From positions 1 through 54,865 of the forward strand of contig JAAYJV010000112.1 in the NCBI GenBank assembly GCA_012522755.1: 54,865 nt of DNA, in the 5' to 3' direction. Under the pieces are notes generated by a model. That model was given only the letters and a program-made list of their open reading frames with translations, was not told the origin of the DNA and did no database searches. This document shows positions 18,467-27,800 of the stretch, piece by piece. Origin of the DNA: Candidatus Hydrogenedens sp. Lineage in GTDB: Bacteria > Hydrogenedentota > Hydrogenedentia > Hydrogenedentales > CAITNO01. Within the stretch, counting starts at the first letter, position 1, and each line of letters opens with the position of its first letter. The position numbers and the translations under genes were made by a program.

Positions 18467-19000
18467 TGAAAGCGCATGATAATTTGGGGTAAATATTGAC
18501 TTGGCTTCGGCAGAACTTCTCTGTGCCGTATCAGGTCACCTCAAAAAAAACCGTTGCCAGGAAAACTTTCCGGCTGAGGATGAGCATGTCGTGGGAAAAA
18601 AGAAAGTCGAAAGAACGGGACCACGGCGCAGGTATGTCTTGGAAGTTTTAAGAGACTTCAGGGAAGTGCTTTTCTCTGGAAGTCGGTCGGATCAGACGGA
18701 TCGGACGGATCTGCGAGGGGCTCAGGTGGGGGTCAGACCATTTGTGTGAATCACTGAGCAAAGTAGACAGAGTGGACGTGTTAAGATTATAGATCTATTT
18801 TAGGCCCCATTGTACCTCTTCTCTATGTTCTACCCGTCAACTTCCATTATTTTTTCGAAGAAGTTCATATTGCTGACTCTGCAAGCCATATACTTTCAAG
18901 ATATTGTGGGATTCTCGACTCGGCAAACTGTCTTCCGACAATCACGAACAAATGATGACTTGGGAAACCCTGAAAGACCTTGAGAGTCACTCCTGGGAAC

Positions 19001-19018
19001 GCCAATTTCCACATTGGC
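19001..19018 (+). repeat. GCCAATTTCCACATTGGC hairpin, copy 2
   Basis: This is identical to copy 1. With its flanks (18992-19020) it forms a 29-base perfect inverted repeat with 19169-19197, with 148 bases between the arms. Confidence 0.85.
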
Positions 19019-19170
19019 AGACAGCGTGTTATGACATTGACATTTTGTAAACAGTGATGCGGTAACAGGTCTTTTGCTAACCTGGAATAAGATAAAAACC
19101 TTTGTAAACTCTGAGGCTTTGTTCTCCCGTCAAATGCCTGCATAAGTCATGGTCTTTTCCCGGGTGTCCT

Positions 19171-19188
19171 GCCAATGTGGAAATTGGC
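19171..19188 (-). repeat. GCCAATTTCCACATTGGC hairpin, copy 3 (inverted)
   Basis: This is the reverse complement of copies 1 and 2, and the right arm of a 29-base inverted repeat. It is the left edge of the block that also occurs at 54381-54510. Confidence 0.85.
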
Positions 19189-19330
19189 GTTCCCAGGCTG
19201 CGCGATCAAAGGTCTTCAATTTATCAGTGTTAATCAGTGTTCATCTGTAGTTCTAAGGAAGGTCGTGTCAGTGTCAACTCTTCGGTTAAGATGTCTTTTT
19301 CCATGTGTTCAGTGATTGACCTGGTTCAAT
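19171..19330 (+). repeat. 160-base dispersed block, copy A
   Basis: This block runs from the hairpin to GACCTGGTTCAA and contains TTCGGTTAAGATGT and GTGTTCAGT. Its reverse complement, with a 30-base deletion and scattered changes, is at 54381-54510. It is non-coding. Confidence 0.75.
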
Positions 19331-19592
19331 TAGAAAAGTTCATTTGGTTACGGCTACGTGGTGCCGTGTGACCTGTTTCCCGTGATTAAAATCTTCCTGT
19401 TCCCCATGTTGTCCTTTAGTGTTCCTTGGTGTGACTTCGTGGAATAAGTCTTCCTCTCTCTGTCGCTGTAGGTAAACAATGTCACTTTGGTTGCCATATG
19501 CAGGGATATGATAATCCATGTTTCAAAGGAGATCAGCTATCAGGAAAACTGAACGACTTCACTGGCAAAGAGATCTTCTCGATAGTCCTCCT

Positions 19593-19904
19593 TTAAGATT
19601 CACCAAGTGTTTTTTTCAGAGTCGCAAGCGCCTCTTTGAGTTCCGTAAGCACCTCCTCTTTACGTCGTAACTTGGACTCAAGAAAATCAATGCGCTCCTG
19701 ATCTTTACGTTCTTGGGCCTCTGTATCATTTTGAAATATCGCGGCGGCGTTTTCAAAAAATTCTTCCCGCCAACGGTAAATATCTTCCGGCTGCAAGCCA
19801 TGTTTCTGGCATATCTCCGATACTGAAATCCGATCTAATAGGTGACTGCGTAATATGCCCATCTTTTCTTCGGCAGTGTATGATTCAGCGTCTTTCATTG
19901 TCAT
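19593..19904 (-). CDS. orphan IS3-type transposase OrfA (helix-turn-helix)
   Basis: This 103-residue protein resembles the first reading frame of IS3/IS911-type insertion sequences. An N-terminal HTH (YTAEEKMGILRSHLL, ISVSEICQKHGLQPEDIYRW) is followed by a coiled coil (about 60-100) that ends the protein. The start has AAAGGAG six bases upstream. In an intact element an OrfB integrase with a DDE triad would follow. Here AGGAGG sits directly behind the stop codon but no start codon or reading frame follows, so OrfB has been lost. It borders the AbiE-like pair and repeat DNA, fitting a degraded mobile element. On its own it cannot transpose. Confidence 0.75.
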   Translation of the reverse strand: MTMKDAESYTAEEKMGILRSHLLDRISVSEICQKHGLQPEDIYRWREEFFENAAAIFQNDTEAQERKDQERIDFLESKLRRKEEVLTELKEALATLKKTLGES

Positions 19905-19981
19905 GACTTCTCCTTTCCTGTTTACACATTGTGGCCCTTTGAGAAGTATGTTTTCTATTGGAGTCAGGTTAAAGAAGCTTC

Positions 19982-20986
19982 TTATTCATTGATGATCAAT
20001 TGAATTGCTCTGAGCTCCTCAATTAAATCTTCAAAATTTGGCACTTCACTTTCGAACATTCCGGCAGACCTCATGGTGGCATAGTCTTGTTTTATGTGGC
20101 TGAGGAAGGGTTCTTGAGGAACTAATCGAAAATTTCCAGCCAGGCATTCGGTATAATGAGCATAATTTGAATTAAAAAAGAGAGTCTTATGTCGAATTAC
20201 ATCTTCAAGAAGTAGCCTGTCAGTCAATGCGTGTTGTCCAATTTCACAGCGTGAAAGCATGACAAGGTCATAAAAATGCCTGGAGAGTCTGTTGGGATGG
20301 TTGCCGCGCTGTGGTCGATTACATTCGACATGGATCAAAGTGGCTTTTTCCCAAAAAGTTCGTTCGGCAGCCAAAACGATAACATGGGCTTCAGGAAATT
20401 GGAGTTCAGGAAGACCTTCACTGATAAGTGTGGTTAAAAAATGCGGTTCATTGGGCTCAATGGTATTTCGTCCGCCAAATTCAACAAGAATCCAGTTGCC
20501 CATATACCCTTCATTTTCCTGGGTCAGAACGGGATAGTGAAGCCAAAGTGTTTCACCGTCTTTGTCTGCTTCCATGCGTCCTTTTCCATTGGTCACCTCT
20601 GAAAAAGATTGTGATAAGGCGGGATACAACACCTCAAGAATATGGTTCTTTGCCTTGGCTTTAAGTTTTTTATTGAAATTCTTCTTGGCACTCTTCGAGG
20701 TGTGGGTTGAAAAAATATCAATATCAGGGTTTGGAATGAGGTCGCGAAAGTCAAGAGTAATATCCACATCTTCTGAGAAGCGAGATATTGCCTGGAAAAC
20801 CTTGGATAAGGAAGTACCCCCTTTAAAAGCCATGTGTATTCCGGTATCCATGGCAAAAAGTTCCCGTAATACCCAGCAGAGCCATAGATCTTTATGGAGG
20901 ATTTGCGCTGTACGTCCTGTCTGCACGGACATGTAATTGAGGATATCATGTTGCTCTGCTAAAGACAGATGAAGAAACTCAGCCAT
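19982..20986 (-). CDS. AbiEii-type nucleotidyltransferase toxin
   Basis: This is a 334-residue member of the AbiEii/DUF1814 nucleotidyltransferase toxin family. The family motifs are present: KD at 32-33, FKGGTSLSK at about 54-62 and SEDVDI at 71-76, which includes the metal-binding acidic residues. A lysine-rich stretch near 105-115 and a helical C-terminus follow. Such toxins transfer nucleotides to tRNA or other targets and can cause abortive infection after phage attack. The start codon lies inside the end of the antitoxin gene (8-base overlap), the standard AbiE layout. The motifs look intact, so I expect an active toxin. Confidence 0.9.
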   Translation of the reverse strand: MAEFLHLSLAEQHDILNYMSVQTGRTAQILHKDLWLCWVLRELFAMDTGIHMAFKGGTSLSKVFQAISRFSEDVDITLDFRDLIPNPDIDIFSTHTSKSAKKNFNKKLKAKAKNHILEVLYPALSQSFSEVTNGKGRMEADKDGETLWLHYPVLTQENEGYMGNWILVEFGGRNTIEPNEPHFLTTLISEGLPELQFPEAHVIVLAAERTFWEKATLIHVECNRPQRGNHPNRLSRHFYDLVMLSRCEIGQHALTDRLLLEDVIRHKTLFFNSNYAHYTECLAGNFRLVPQEPFLSHIKQDYATMRSAGMFESEVPNFEDLIEELRAIQLIINE

Positions 20987-21590
20987 GATATGCTTCTCTT
21001 TTGAATTTTATGAAAACATCGTGCATCCACCCGGGCATAAAGCGCTGGGAAGAACAAAGCACTTCAAATTCAGACTGTGGTATTTTGGCTTTTATTTGCA
21101 TAATTGTCTCTGAAGTCACAGCTTCTTTTCCCAGATACCAAAGTGCTGTGAGTGCCAGGCCAGCCGGTCTTCCTGCCAGCGCCAACTTTCTCGGGGAAAC
21201 CTTTTTGAGAATGATAGTCATTTTTCCTAAAGTTACCTTACGGCTGGGACCGTTGGTGTAGAAAACTGATCTCGTTGGCACTTGAGTGCTTAGCCCCATA
21301 CGTCTGGCGGCTTCAGCACCACTGACTTGAATCCGGTTTCCCATTTGTTTGGCAATGGTTTCGGCAACCTTGAACGCTTCTGGTGGAACTTCGCCCACAT
21401 GGGCACTGATTTTCGGTCGTACATATACGCCACGAGCAACTCGCGAGAGATGCCCAGCCTTTGTCATGCGACTCAATGCCTGATCAACAGCAGCCCGGCT
21501 GCCCATTTCCATACATTCCAGCGAAGAAAAGGGCTCCCCTATCGGGCGACTGTTGATATGCTTCATTATTTTTGCAGTTGTGCTGTTCAT
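20979..21590 (-). CDS. AbiEi-like antitoxin/regulator (DUF6088-like)
   Basis: This is a 203-residue partner of the AbiEii toxin. A winged-helix N-terminus (about 5-60: IMKHINSRPIGEPFSS, then AAVDQALSRMTKAGHLSRVARGVYVRP) is followed by a C-terminal domain with VSGAEAARRMGLSTQVP and FYTNGPSRKV, as in DUF6088-type AbiE antitoxins. I choose ATG at 21590, with AGGA upstream; the frame extends to 21674 but crosses the promoter and operator. AbiEi proteins neutralise the toxin (type IV behaviour) and repress their own operon through inverted repeats. A suitable palindrome lies at 21607-21633. Confidence 0.85.
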   Translation of the reverse strand: MNSTTAKIMKHINSRPIGEPFSSLECMEMGSRAAVDQALSRMTKAGHLSRVARGVYVRPKISAHVGEVPPEAFKVAETIAKQMGNRIQVSGAEAARRMGLSTQVPTRSVFYTNGPSRKVTLGKMTIILKKVSPRKLALAGRPAGLALTALWYLGKEAVTSETIMQIKAKIPQSEFEVLCSSQRFMPGWMHDVFIKFKREAYHG

Positions 21591-21606
21591 TTGTTTGTTT
21601 CCTGTC

Positions 21607-21633
21607 GTCAGATATATTATACATATTTCTGAC
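21607..21633 (-). promoter_or_regulatory. palindromic operator over the -10 of the AbiE-like operon
   Basis: GTCAGA (21607-21612) and TCTGAC (21628-21633) are exact inverted arms. Ten of the 13 possible pairs across the 27 bases match. On the reverse strand the centre reads TATAAT (21621-21616), a -10 element. The antitoxin start is 17 bases downstream. Auto-repression by the antitoxin is the obvious reading. Confidence 0.6.
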
Positions 21634-21868
21634 ATAAAAAGAAAGTTTTTCTTCCGATACAGGTATGGGGTCAAGCCTCCATATTGTGGTCAAACTCTTA
21701 TGGGAGTTTATGGGTTTTAATGTGAGTTTACAAACCATCTTTCCTGACAGGGGTTCAGCCCCTTTACAACAATCCATGAGTAATATGAGGGGTCTATCAG
21801 ATTCAAAGCTTTGTGTGAAATTCTTGTGAACTGAATATTCACAATGAGGATGAGACAGACACTGTCAC

Positions 21869-22459
21869 CTATGGGGCTTTTTGATACTCCTGCACGACGT
21901 AGCGGGCATCTGCAGGCAACTCGGCACGGATAGTATCGAGGTCGTTTTGGGTGAGTAGAGGTTGCATGAAGGTGGTGCGAAAATGGTGGGGAATGGTGCT
22001 CTTGGTGAGGAGAGTAATACTTTCTTTGATGGCGGGGTAATGGACAGCGGTGCCGGAGAGGAGATCATATTTTTCTTCAGGAGCTTTGATGTCCATGGCG
22101 ACGTAATCAACGAGGGAGGCATCGAGGAGCATGGCGAGGAACTGAGGATTGCAGCCGTTTGTGTCGAGTTTTATTTTGAGTTTGAGTGTGCGGACTTGTT
22201 GGAGGAAATCATATAAATCGGGTTGGATGGTGGGTTCTCCGCCGGTGATAACGACGGCATCGAGGAGGGCATGTCGTTTTTTGAGGAGGGTGAGTGCCTG
22301 GTCACTGTTGAAGATTTTTTCAGGTGATGCTTCCAGGGGCAGGAGTTCGGTGTTATGGCAGAAGGGGCAACGGAAATTACAGCCCTGAGTGAAAAGAATG
22401 GCGGCTACCTTCCCGGGGTAATCAGTGAGTGAAAAGGGTTGGTAGCCGCCGAAGATCAT
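21869..22459 (-). CDS. nrdG: anaerobic ribonucleotide reductase activating protein (radical SAM)
   Basis: This 196-residue radical-SAM enzyme forms the glycyl radical on NrdD. The cluster motif is CNFRCPFC (Cys27, Cys31, Cys34). The start GGYQPFSLTDYPGKVAAILF is typical of the NrdG2 branch found outside the enterobacterial type. The ATG at 22459 has GGAAA upstream and lies 32 bases after the nrdD stop; a longer frame to 22570 overlaps nrdD and is unlikely. The glycine-rich VITGGEPTIQ helps bind SAM. It acts in the cytoplasm under anoxic conditions and is co-transcribed with nrdD. Confidence 0.93.
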   Translation of the reverse strand: MIFGGYQPFSLTDYPGKVAAILFTQGCNFRCPFCHNTELLPLEASPEKIFNSDQALTLLKKRHALLDAVVITGGEPTIQPDLYDFLQQVRTLKLKIKLDTNGCNPQFLAMLLDASLVDYVAMDIKAPEEKYDLLSGTAVHYPAIKESITLLTKSTIPHHFRTTFMQPLLTQNDLDTIRAELPADARYVVQEYQKAP

Positions 22460-22491
22460 TTTAATTTTCCATATAGTCGCCCTGTGCTGTG

Positions 22492-24657
22492 TCAGATGGC
22501 TGTAGTTTCGGGTGTCTCGACGCTGTAATGGCGGCGAATTTCGAATTCGGCCTGTTTCCCTTCGTTCCACTGGTTGATGGGACGGAGGTACCCCACAATG
22601 CGTGCATAGACTTCGGTAGCATTGCCGCAGTCAGGGCATGTGGGATGTTCGCCCGTGAGGTAACCATGGGTGGGACAGATGGAAAAGCTGGGCGACACGG
22701 TGAAATAGGGCAAGGAATAGTTCTCACAGACTTTTTTCACAAAGGCTTTGACAGCCTGAGGATCAGCGGCCGCTTCACCGAGGAATACATGGAGAACGGT
22801 CCCGCCGGTATAACGTGTTTGCAGTGCATCCTGCAGGTCAAAGACCTGAAAAATATCATCGGTGTAATTCACGGGCAGCTGCGTGGAATTGGTATAGAAG
22901 GGTTCGGCGCCTTCGGCCACTTCCTGATGATTAGCGAAGAGAATGCCGCTGTTCTGTTGGCGGTCGAGGCGGGCCAGTCTGTAGGCCGTGCCCTCGGCGG
23001 GTGTGGCTTCGAGGTTATAGAGGCTGCCTGTTTCTTCCTGGTATTCGGAGAGTCTGTCGCGCATATGATCCAGGACGCGACAGGCGAAGGCAGCTCCCTC
23101 TTCTGTACCGATGTCTTTTTGGATGAGGTTGAGGCAGGCTTCATTCATGCCCACGAGACCGACCGTGGAAAAATGGTTGTGCCAGAAAGAGTCGAAACGT
23201 TTATAGACATCTCTGAGATAAAATTTTGTATAGGGATAGAGGCTTTTTGCCGTAAAAGCTTCAAGAATTTTTCTCTTGGTCTCGAGGCTTTCTTTTGCGA
23301 GATCCATGAGCCGGTCCAGGCGGCTGAAGAAGTCTTCTTCGGAAGTGGCCAGATATCCGAGGCGAGGCATATTGATGGTTACGACGCCGACAGAGCCTGT
23401 GAGCGGGTTGGCACCGAAGAGGCCTCCCCCCCGCTTTTCGAGGGTACGCAGGTCAAGACGGAGGCGGCAACACATGCTTCTTGCGTCATCGGCGGACATG
23501 TCGGAGTTGATGAAATTGGCGAAGTAGGGAATGCCATAGCGTGCCGTGACTTCCCAGAGCTGATCCAGTCCGGGCCGCTCCCAATCGAAGTCAGGGGTAA
23601 TATTATAGGTTGGAATGGGGAAGCTGAATACGCGTCCCTTGGCGTCCCCTTCGGCCAGCACTTCCAGGAAAGCGCTGTTGAGGAGGGTCATTTCATGCTG
23701 ATAATCGCCATAAACCGTATCTTGATTTTCCCCGCCGATGATGATGGGTGTATTGGCCAGGGTGGAAGGCGGCTGCAGGTCCATGGTCAGGTTGGTGAAG
23801 GGCGTCTGGAATCCGACCCGTGTGGCCACGTTCAGGTTGAAGACAAATTCCTGAAGGGCCTGCTTGACCTCCTCAAAATCGAGATTGTCATGGCGGATAA
23901 AGGGCGCAAGGAGAGTATCGAAATTACTGAAAGCCTGAGCACCGGCCGCTTCGCCTTGCAAGGTATAGAAGAAGTTCACGATTTGGCCGAGAGCGGAGCG
24001 GAAATGTCTGGGTGGTGAGCTTTCGGCCTTGCCTGGGGCACCACAGAAGCCCGAACGGAGGAGATCCTGCAAGTCCCAACCGACACAGTAGACGGAGAGG
24101 AGTCCGAGATCATGGATATGGAGGTCGCCGCTGTCATGGGCTTCCCGGATATCTTTTGTATAAATTTTATTGAGCCAATAGGTCTTGCTCACTTCGCTGG
24201 AAATATAGTTGTTAAGGCCCTGGAGGGAATAGGCCATATTGCTGTTTTCCCGCACTTTCCAGTCCAGCCGCTCCAGATAACGATCGATGAGCTCCACATC
24301 GGCTTTGCTGATGAGCTCACGCACGCGCGCATGCTGGTCTCTGTAGAGGATATAGGCCTTGGCGGTTTTTTTGAAGGGCGACATGAGCAGCACTTCTTCC
24401 ACCACATCCTGGATACTTTCCACGGTGGGAATGGCAGAAATCTCACATTGCTGACACAGTCCGAGGACACGCATGGTGAGTTGACGCGCTGTATCTTCGC
24501 CGAATTCACCTGTGGCTTTTCCCGCTTTCAGGAGTGCCGCAGTGATCTTTGAAGCATCGAAAGATACAACTCTTCCATCGCGTTTTTCGATTTCTGAAAA
24601 AAAGAAAGGGTAAGGGTGCTGCCCATCCAAGGCGGCCTGGGGTAAGACAGGGTTCAT
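22492..24657 (-). CDS. nrdD: anaerobic (class III) ribonucleoside-triphosphate reductase
   Basis: This 721-residue enzyme reduces ribonucleotides to deoxyribonucleotides using a glycyl radical. An ATP-cone regulatory domain opens the protein (about 20-110; RDGRVVSFDASKITAALLKA). The C-terminus has the zinc site (CPTHGYL, then CPDCGN) and the glycyl-radical loop RIVGYLRP with Gly about 689. The start ATG has AGGAGG ten bases upstream. The upstream region (24731-24794) carries a strong sigma-70 promoter and two NrdR-like boxes. The enzyme is oxygen-sensitive, so the host lives at least partly without oxygen. The long open frame on the other strand is a shadow. Confidence 0.97.
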   Translation of the reverse strand: MNPVLPQAALDGQHPYPFFFSEIEKRDGRVVSFDASKITAALLKAGKATGEFGEDTARQLTMRVLGLCQQCEISAIPTVESIQDVVEEVLLMSPFKKTAKAYILYRDQHARVRELISKADVELIDRYLERLDWKVRENSNMAYSLQGLNNYISSEVSKTYWLNKIYTKDIREAHDSGDLHIHDLGLLSVYCVGWDLQDLLRSGFCGAPGKAESSPPRHFRSALGQIVNFFYTLQGEAAGAQAFSNFDTLLAPFIRHDNLDFEEVKQALQEFVFNLNVATRVGFQTPFTNLTMDLQPPSTLANTPIIIGGENQDTVYGDYQHEMTLLNSAFLEVLAEGDAKGRVFSFPIPTYNITPDFDWERPGLDQLWEVTARYGIPYFANFINSDMSADDARSMCCRLRLDLRTLEKRGGGLFGANPLTGSVGVVTINMPRLGYLATSEEDFFSRLDRLMDLAKESLETKRKILEAFTAKSLYPYTKFYLRDVYKRFDSFWHNHFSTVGLVGMNEACLNLIQKDIGTEEGAAFACRVLDHMRDRLSEYQEETGSLYNLEATPAEGTAYRLARLDRQQNSGILFANHQEVAEGAEPFYTNSTQLPVNYTDDIFQVFDLQDALQTRYTGGTVLHVFLGEAAADPQAVKAFVKKVCENYSLPYFTVSPSFSICPTHGYLTGEHPTCPDCGNATEVYARIVGYLRPINQWNEGKQAEFEIRRHYSVETPETTAI

Positions 24658-24730
24658 GCTCTAAGCTCCTCCTTCTGTCCATTGCGACGCCATCGCCCAA
24701 GACAGGGCCGCACTGGACAAACTGAGATCT

Positions 24731-24759
24731 ATTGTAGCCTCTTCAGACCACAAAGTCAA
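24731..24759 (-). promoter_or_regulatory. sigma-70 promoter of nrdDG
   Basis: On the reverse strand TTGACT (24759-24754) and TACAAT (24736-24731) are 17 bases apart, 74 bases before the nrdD ATG. The -35 lies inside the nearer NrdR-like box. Confidence 0.7.
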
Positions 24760-24763
24760 GTAT
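24748..24763 (-). promoter_or_regulatory. NrdR-like box, promoter-proximal (weak)
   Basis: CCACAAAGTCAAGTAT (plus strand) matches the NrdR consensus acaCwAtATaTwGtgt at about 10 of 16 positions. It starts exactly 31 bases from the strong box, the usual spacing of NrdR box pairs. It covers the -35. Confidence 0.45.
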
Positions 24764-24778
24764 GATTTCCCGGACATA

Positions 24779-24794
24779 CCACAATATAGTGTGT
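24779..24794 (-). promoter_or_regulatory. NrdR-like box, distal (strong)
   Basis: CCACAATATAGTGTGT matches the NrdR consensus at 14 of 16 positions. With the weaker box 31 bases away it forms the normal tandem operator. Repression of nrdDG when dATP is plentiful is expected. Confidence 0.65.
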
Positions 24795-24848
24795 AGTTGA
24801 GAATAGACTGTATTCACAGGTATTTTGAGTAAAAAGGCTGTGAAATCC

Positions 24849-27800
24849 TCAAGGCTGGTTGGTGCAGATGACTCGAAATCCCACATCATGGACCGGTTGA
24901 GAGGCGGCATAATGGAGGCGAAAAGCGGAGCGAGCCCGTTTGGGAATGTCCATCCAGGAACCGCCACGGACGACCTTGCGCGGCTCTCCCCCATTTGCGT
25001 ATTTGGCACTGTTGTAATCGCTCAAAGTCCATTCAGCGACATTGCCGTGCATGTTGTGAAGTCCCCAGGGATTGGCTTGGAAGGCATTGATGGGCGCTGA
25101 AACACGCCAGGTATCGTTAAAGCGTGTTTCTGAGGGCCTCCAGGGGGGATGGATGGACGGCACATGGGGATAATACACTTCGTAATGGGTCGCATCGGAG
25201 AGGTTGGCATAGGGCGCAAAATCCGTGTCGAGAGAGCCGAACCAGAAAGCGGAACGGCTTCCCGCTCGGCAGGCATATTCCCATTGTTCTTCCGTGGGCA
25301 GTGAGAAGTGCATACCTGTCTGTTCGGAGAGCCATTGACAGAAAGCGTTGGCCTCTTCCCAGGAAACACGGACGACAGGTTGTTCCGGACGGTTGAGTGC
25401 AAAGCCCCGTTCGTCATCACCAAACTGGTAGCCTTCTCCTGTTTCCAATCCGCTGTCGTGGTTTGGATCAAAGAAGGCATACTGTGCATTGGAAATTTCA
25501 AATTTTCCCATATAGAAAGGCTTGTCCACAGTGACTTTTCTGGCCGGTGCCTCGTTGTCATATCCGGCATCTGAGCCCAGCATGAATTCTCCGGGCCGAA
25601 TCAATACAAAGTCAAGAGACAGTTCCGGGCTGATCCTGATGGTTCTGCTATGGCTGGCCAATGAATCTTTTGTCGGGTCATAGCTGACAGCTGCGTTGTT
25701 ATCGTAGTCCGGACGGGTGTAATCATCAGCAGCGGGCGTGGCGGGAGGCTTGATACGGGCTTTTTCGGACAGGGCATCAAAGTCTTCGTCAATGCCCGTA
25801 TAGCGCTTATGCAATTCCCGGCGACGCTTGGCACCATGGATGGCGGCGGCATGTTTTTCTTCGCTGTAAGCCACACATTCCTGCCAGGACCCATGGAAAG
25901 GCGCATTGAGATCAATCCAGGTAATGAATCGATCCATACACTCCTCATCCAGCTCCACGCCATAATGCCCGTCTCGGAGAATCTGAATGAGCATGCTTGT
26001 ATCGGCGTGAAATGCCCGGGAGGGCAACATGTGGGCATCGCTTTCGAGGGTAGGCGTATGGACCCAGCTGCGCAATGCCATATACGAAGGTGTGAAATGG
26101 AGCTGGAAAGCGGAACCGTATTTCTGAACAGCTTTATCAGTGAAATCAGGGATGGTCTCATCCTTTTTGCCGTCATGACAGCTGATACAATGGGCGTCCA
26201 GCACAGGTTGAATCTCGCGTTGGAAGGAAAATCCCCGGGCCGGGCCGTACCAGTCGGCGATGGCATCGGGGGGCCGTTTGAAAGCACTGGGCGCTTGTTT
26301 TGGAGGTACTGTTGAGTTCTGTGGCTCGTGACATCCCGCACAGGAGAGCAGTTCTCCCGGTGCTGCGGTGATCCAGCTGCGCATGAGTGCCAGTGCCTTG
26401 CCTTCCTCATCGAGAGGCTGCAATGCCACAGGGGTCATGGCTGGGATGGTGAAATGGGCGGAGCCGTCTTTTTCCACGGGTACAGTTCCGAGTATCCGGC
26501 GCACATCCCAGGGGCCGTCAAGTCCCACACGGTCAGGCTCACATCCGAAATCATGGAAGGTATATTCATAGCCGATAACACGAAGGCTTTTCACGGCTCC
26601 TTCCGGGATACCTTCCGTGCCAGGTCCGTGATAGATATCGGCGAGCTGCAGGGTGGATTCCGTTGCGCCGGGCACAGAGCTGTCGGGGATGATGGGCTGC
26701 CGTTTTGTCTTTTTCCAGGCCGTCGGCTCCAGCATGGCATAGCCCTCTTCTTCGTGGAGGAGCAGGAAATTATCGAAACGATCAACGAGATAAATACCCC
26801 AGAGAGCATCCGCGGCGGGTTTGCAGGCGACGAGATAATAACTGTCGCTGAGGGGATAAGGATGAAGGAATCGGGGCCAGCTGGTGGAGATGAGTCCGTC
26901 GAGGATGACAGGCTCCACTTTTTTGCCATAGCCGGGGATACGCTGTATGACGCCGTCTGCTTCGTGTCGGCCCAGGCTCGGGTCAAAGAGCACCAGTTCA
27001 CCCTGACGGTGGGCATCATGGTGTCCACCCACAATGGCAACGAAACGGCTGGGATGATCAGGTACGGCTCGGGCATAAAACATGGCTGTGGGCCAGAAGG
27101 AATTGCTTCCGTAATATTCCAGTTGACGGCATCCGTCGGGGTTGGCTGAGAACAAGATCCGCATGAAAGCATGGGCGATATCGGCATATTCCCAACGCTG
27201 ATAAAGGAGGCGGCCATCGTTGAGTACGGCTGGGCACCAGTTGTGATCCTGATCATTGGTGAGCCGCCGGATGGAGCCGTCCGTGTCCCGGAGATAGAGA
27301 TTGGTCACCTGCGATCTGCCGCCCACACAGGGCACACCGATAATGGGCGCTGTGGAGGTGAAGACGATACGCTCATCTGGAAGATAACAGGCATCAAAGT
27401 TATGGATGTCCCCGTCCTCAATGGTGGGTATTATGGACAAGGTGGCCGAGGCAAGATCAACCTCTCCTATCCCCCATTTTCCAGCCAGGTCGGGAAGGGA
27501 GAGGAGTATTTTCTCAGCGTCATAATGGAGTTCAATATCGCCGATGAAGACATCACCCTCGGGGATGAAGAGCGTGCGGATGGCGCTGTTGTCGGAAAGA
27601 GACAGGGCCTGCAGCGAGTTGTCATAGCCCGTCACAGGCAGGTATTCATTGCCATAGCTGTTATCGGGCAGGCCCATCTGCCCGACATTGCGTCTGATGA
27701 AAATCACCTCATCGAAGTCGAGTAAGGGATTGGCGAGAAGCGCTTCCCTCTGGAGCTGTATAAAAGCTTCCGTCAATGCCGTATCTTGCGGCTTGCTGAT

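Larger units (their letters stand above)
18316..19592. other. gene-free, repeat-rich 1.3-kb stretch
   Basis: I find no supportable gene. The interval contains three copies of an 18-base hairpin (18449-18466, 19001-19018, 19171-19188) and a 160-base block (19171-19330) whose inverted counterpart lies at 54381-54510. It also holds a GAAAACTTTCCGGC block (about 18560) shared with about 54570, and a CACGAAGTCACAC-type block (about 19428-19443). It looks like accumulated small non-coding elements in a mobile-DNA graveyard. Confidence 0.7.

Noticed and set aside
18501-18749. 82-codon frame in the repeat-rich stretch
   Set aside because: Its content is shared repeat sequence with no start context; the product is low-complexity and basic.
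22489-24018. 509-codon open frame opposite nrdD
   Set aside because: It runs antisense to a gene with full family motifs and has no promoter or recognisable protein; it is a codon-usage shadow.
26328-27149. 273-codon open frame opposite the hydrazine-synthase-alpha-like gene
   Set aside because: It is antisense to a clear multidomain protein and has no family features.
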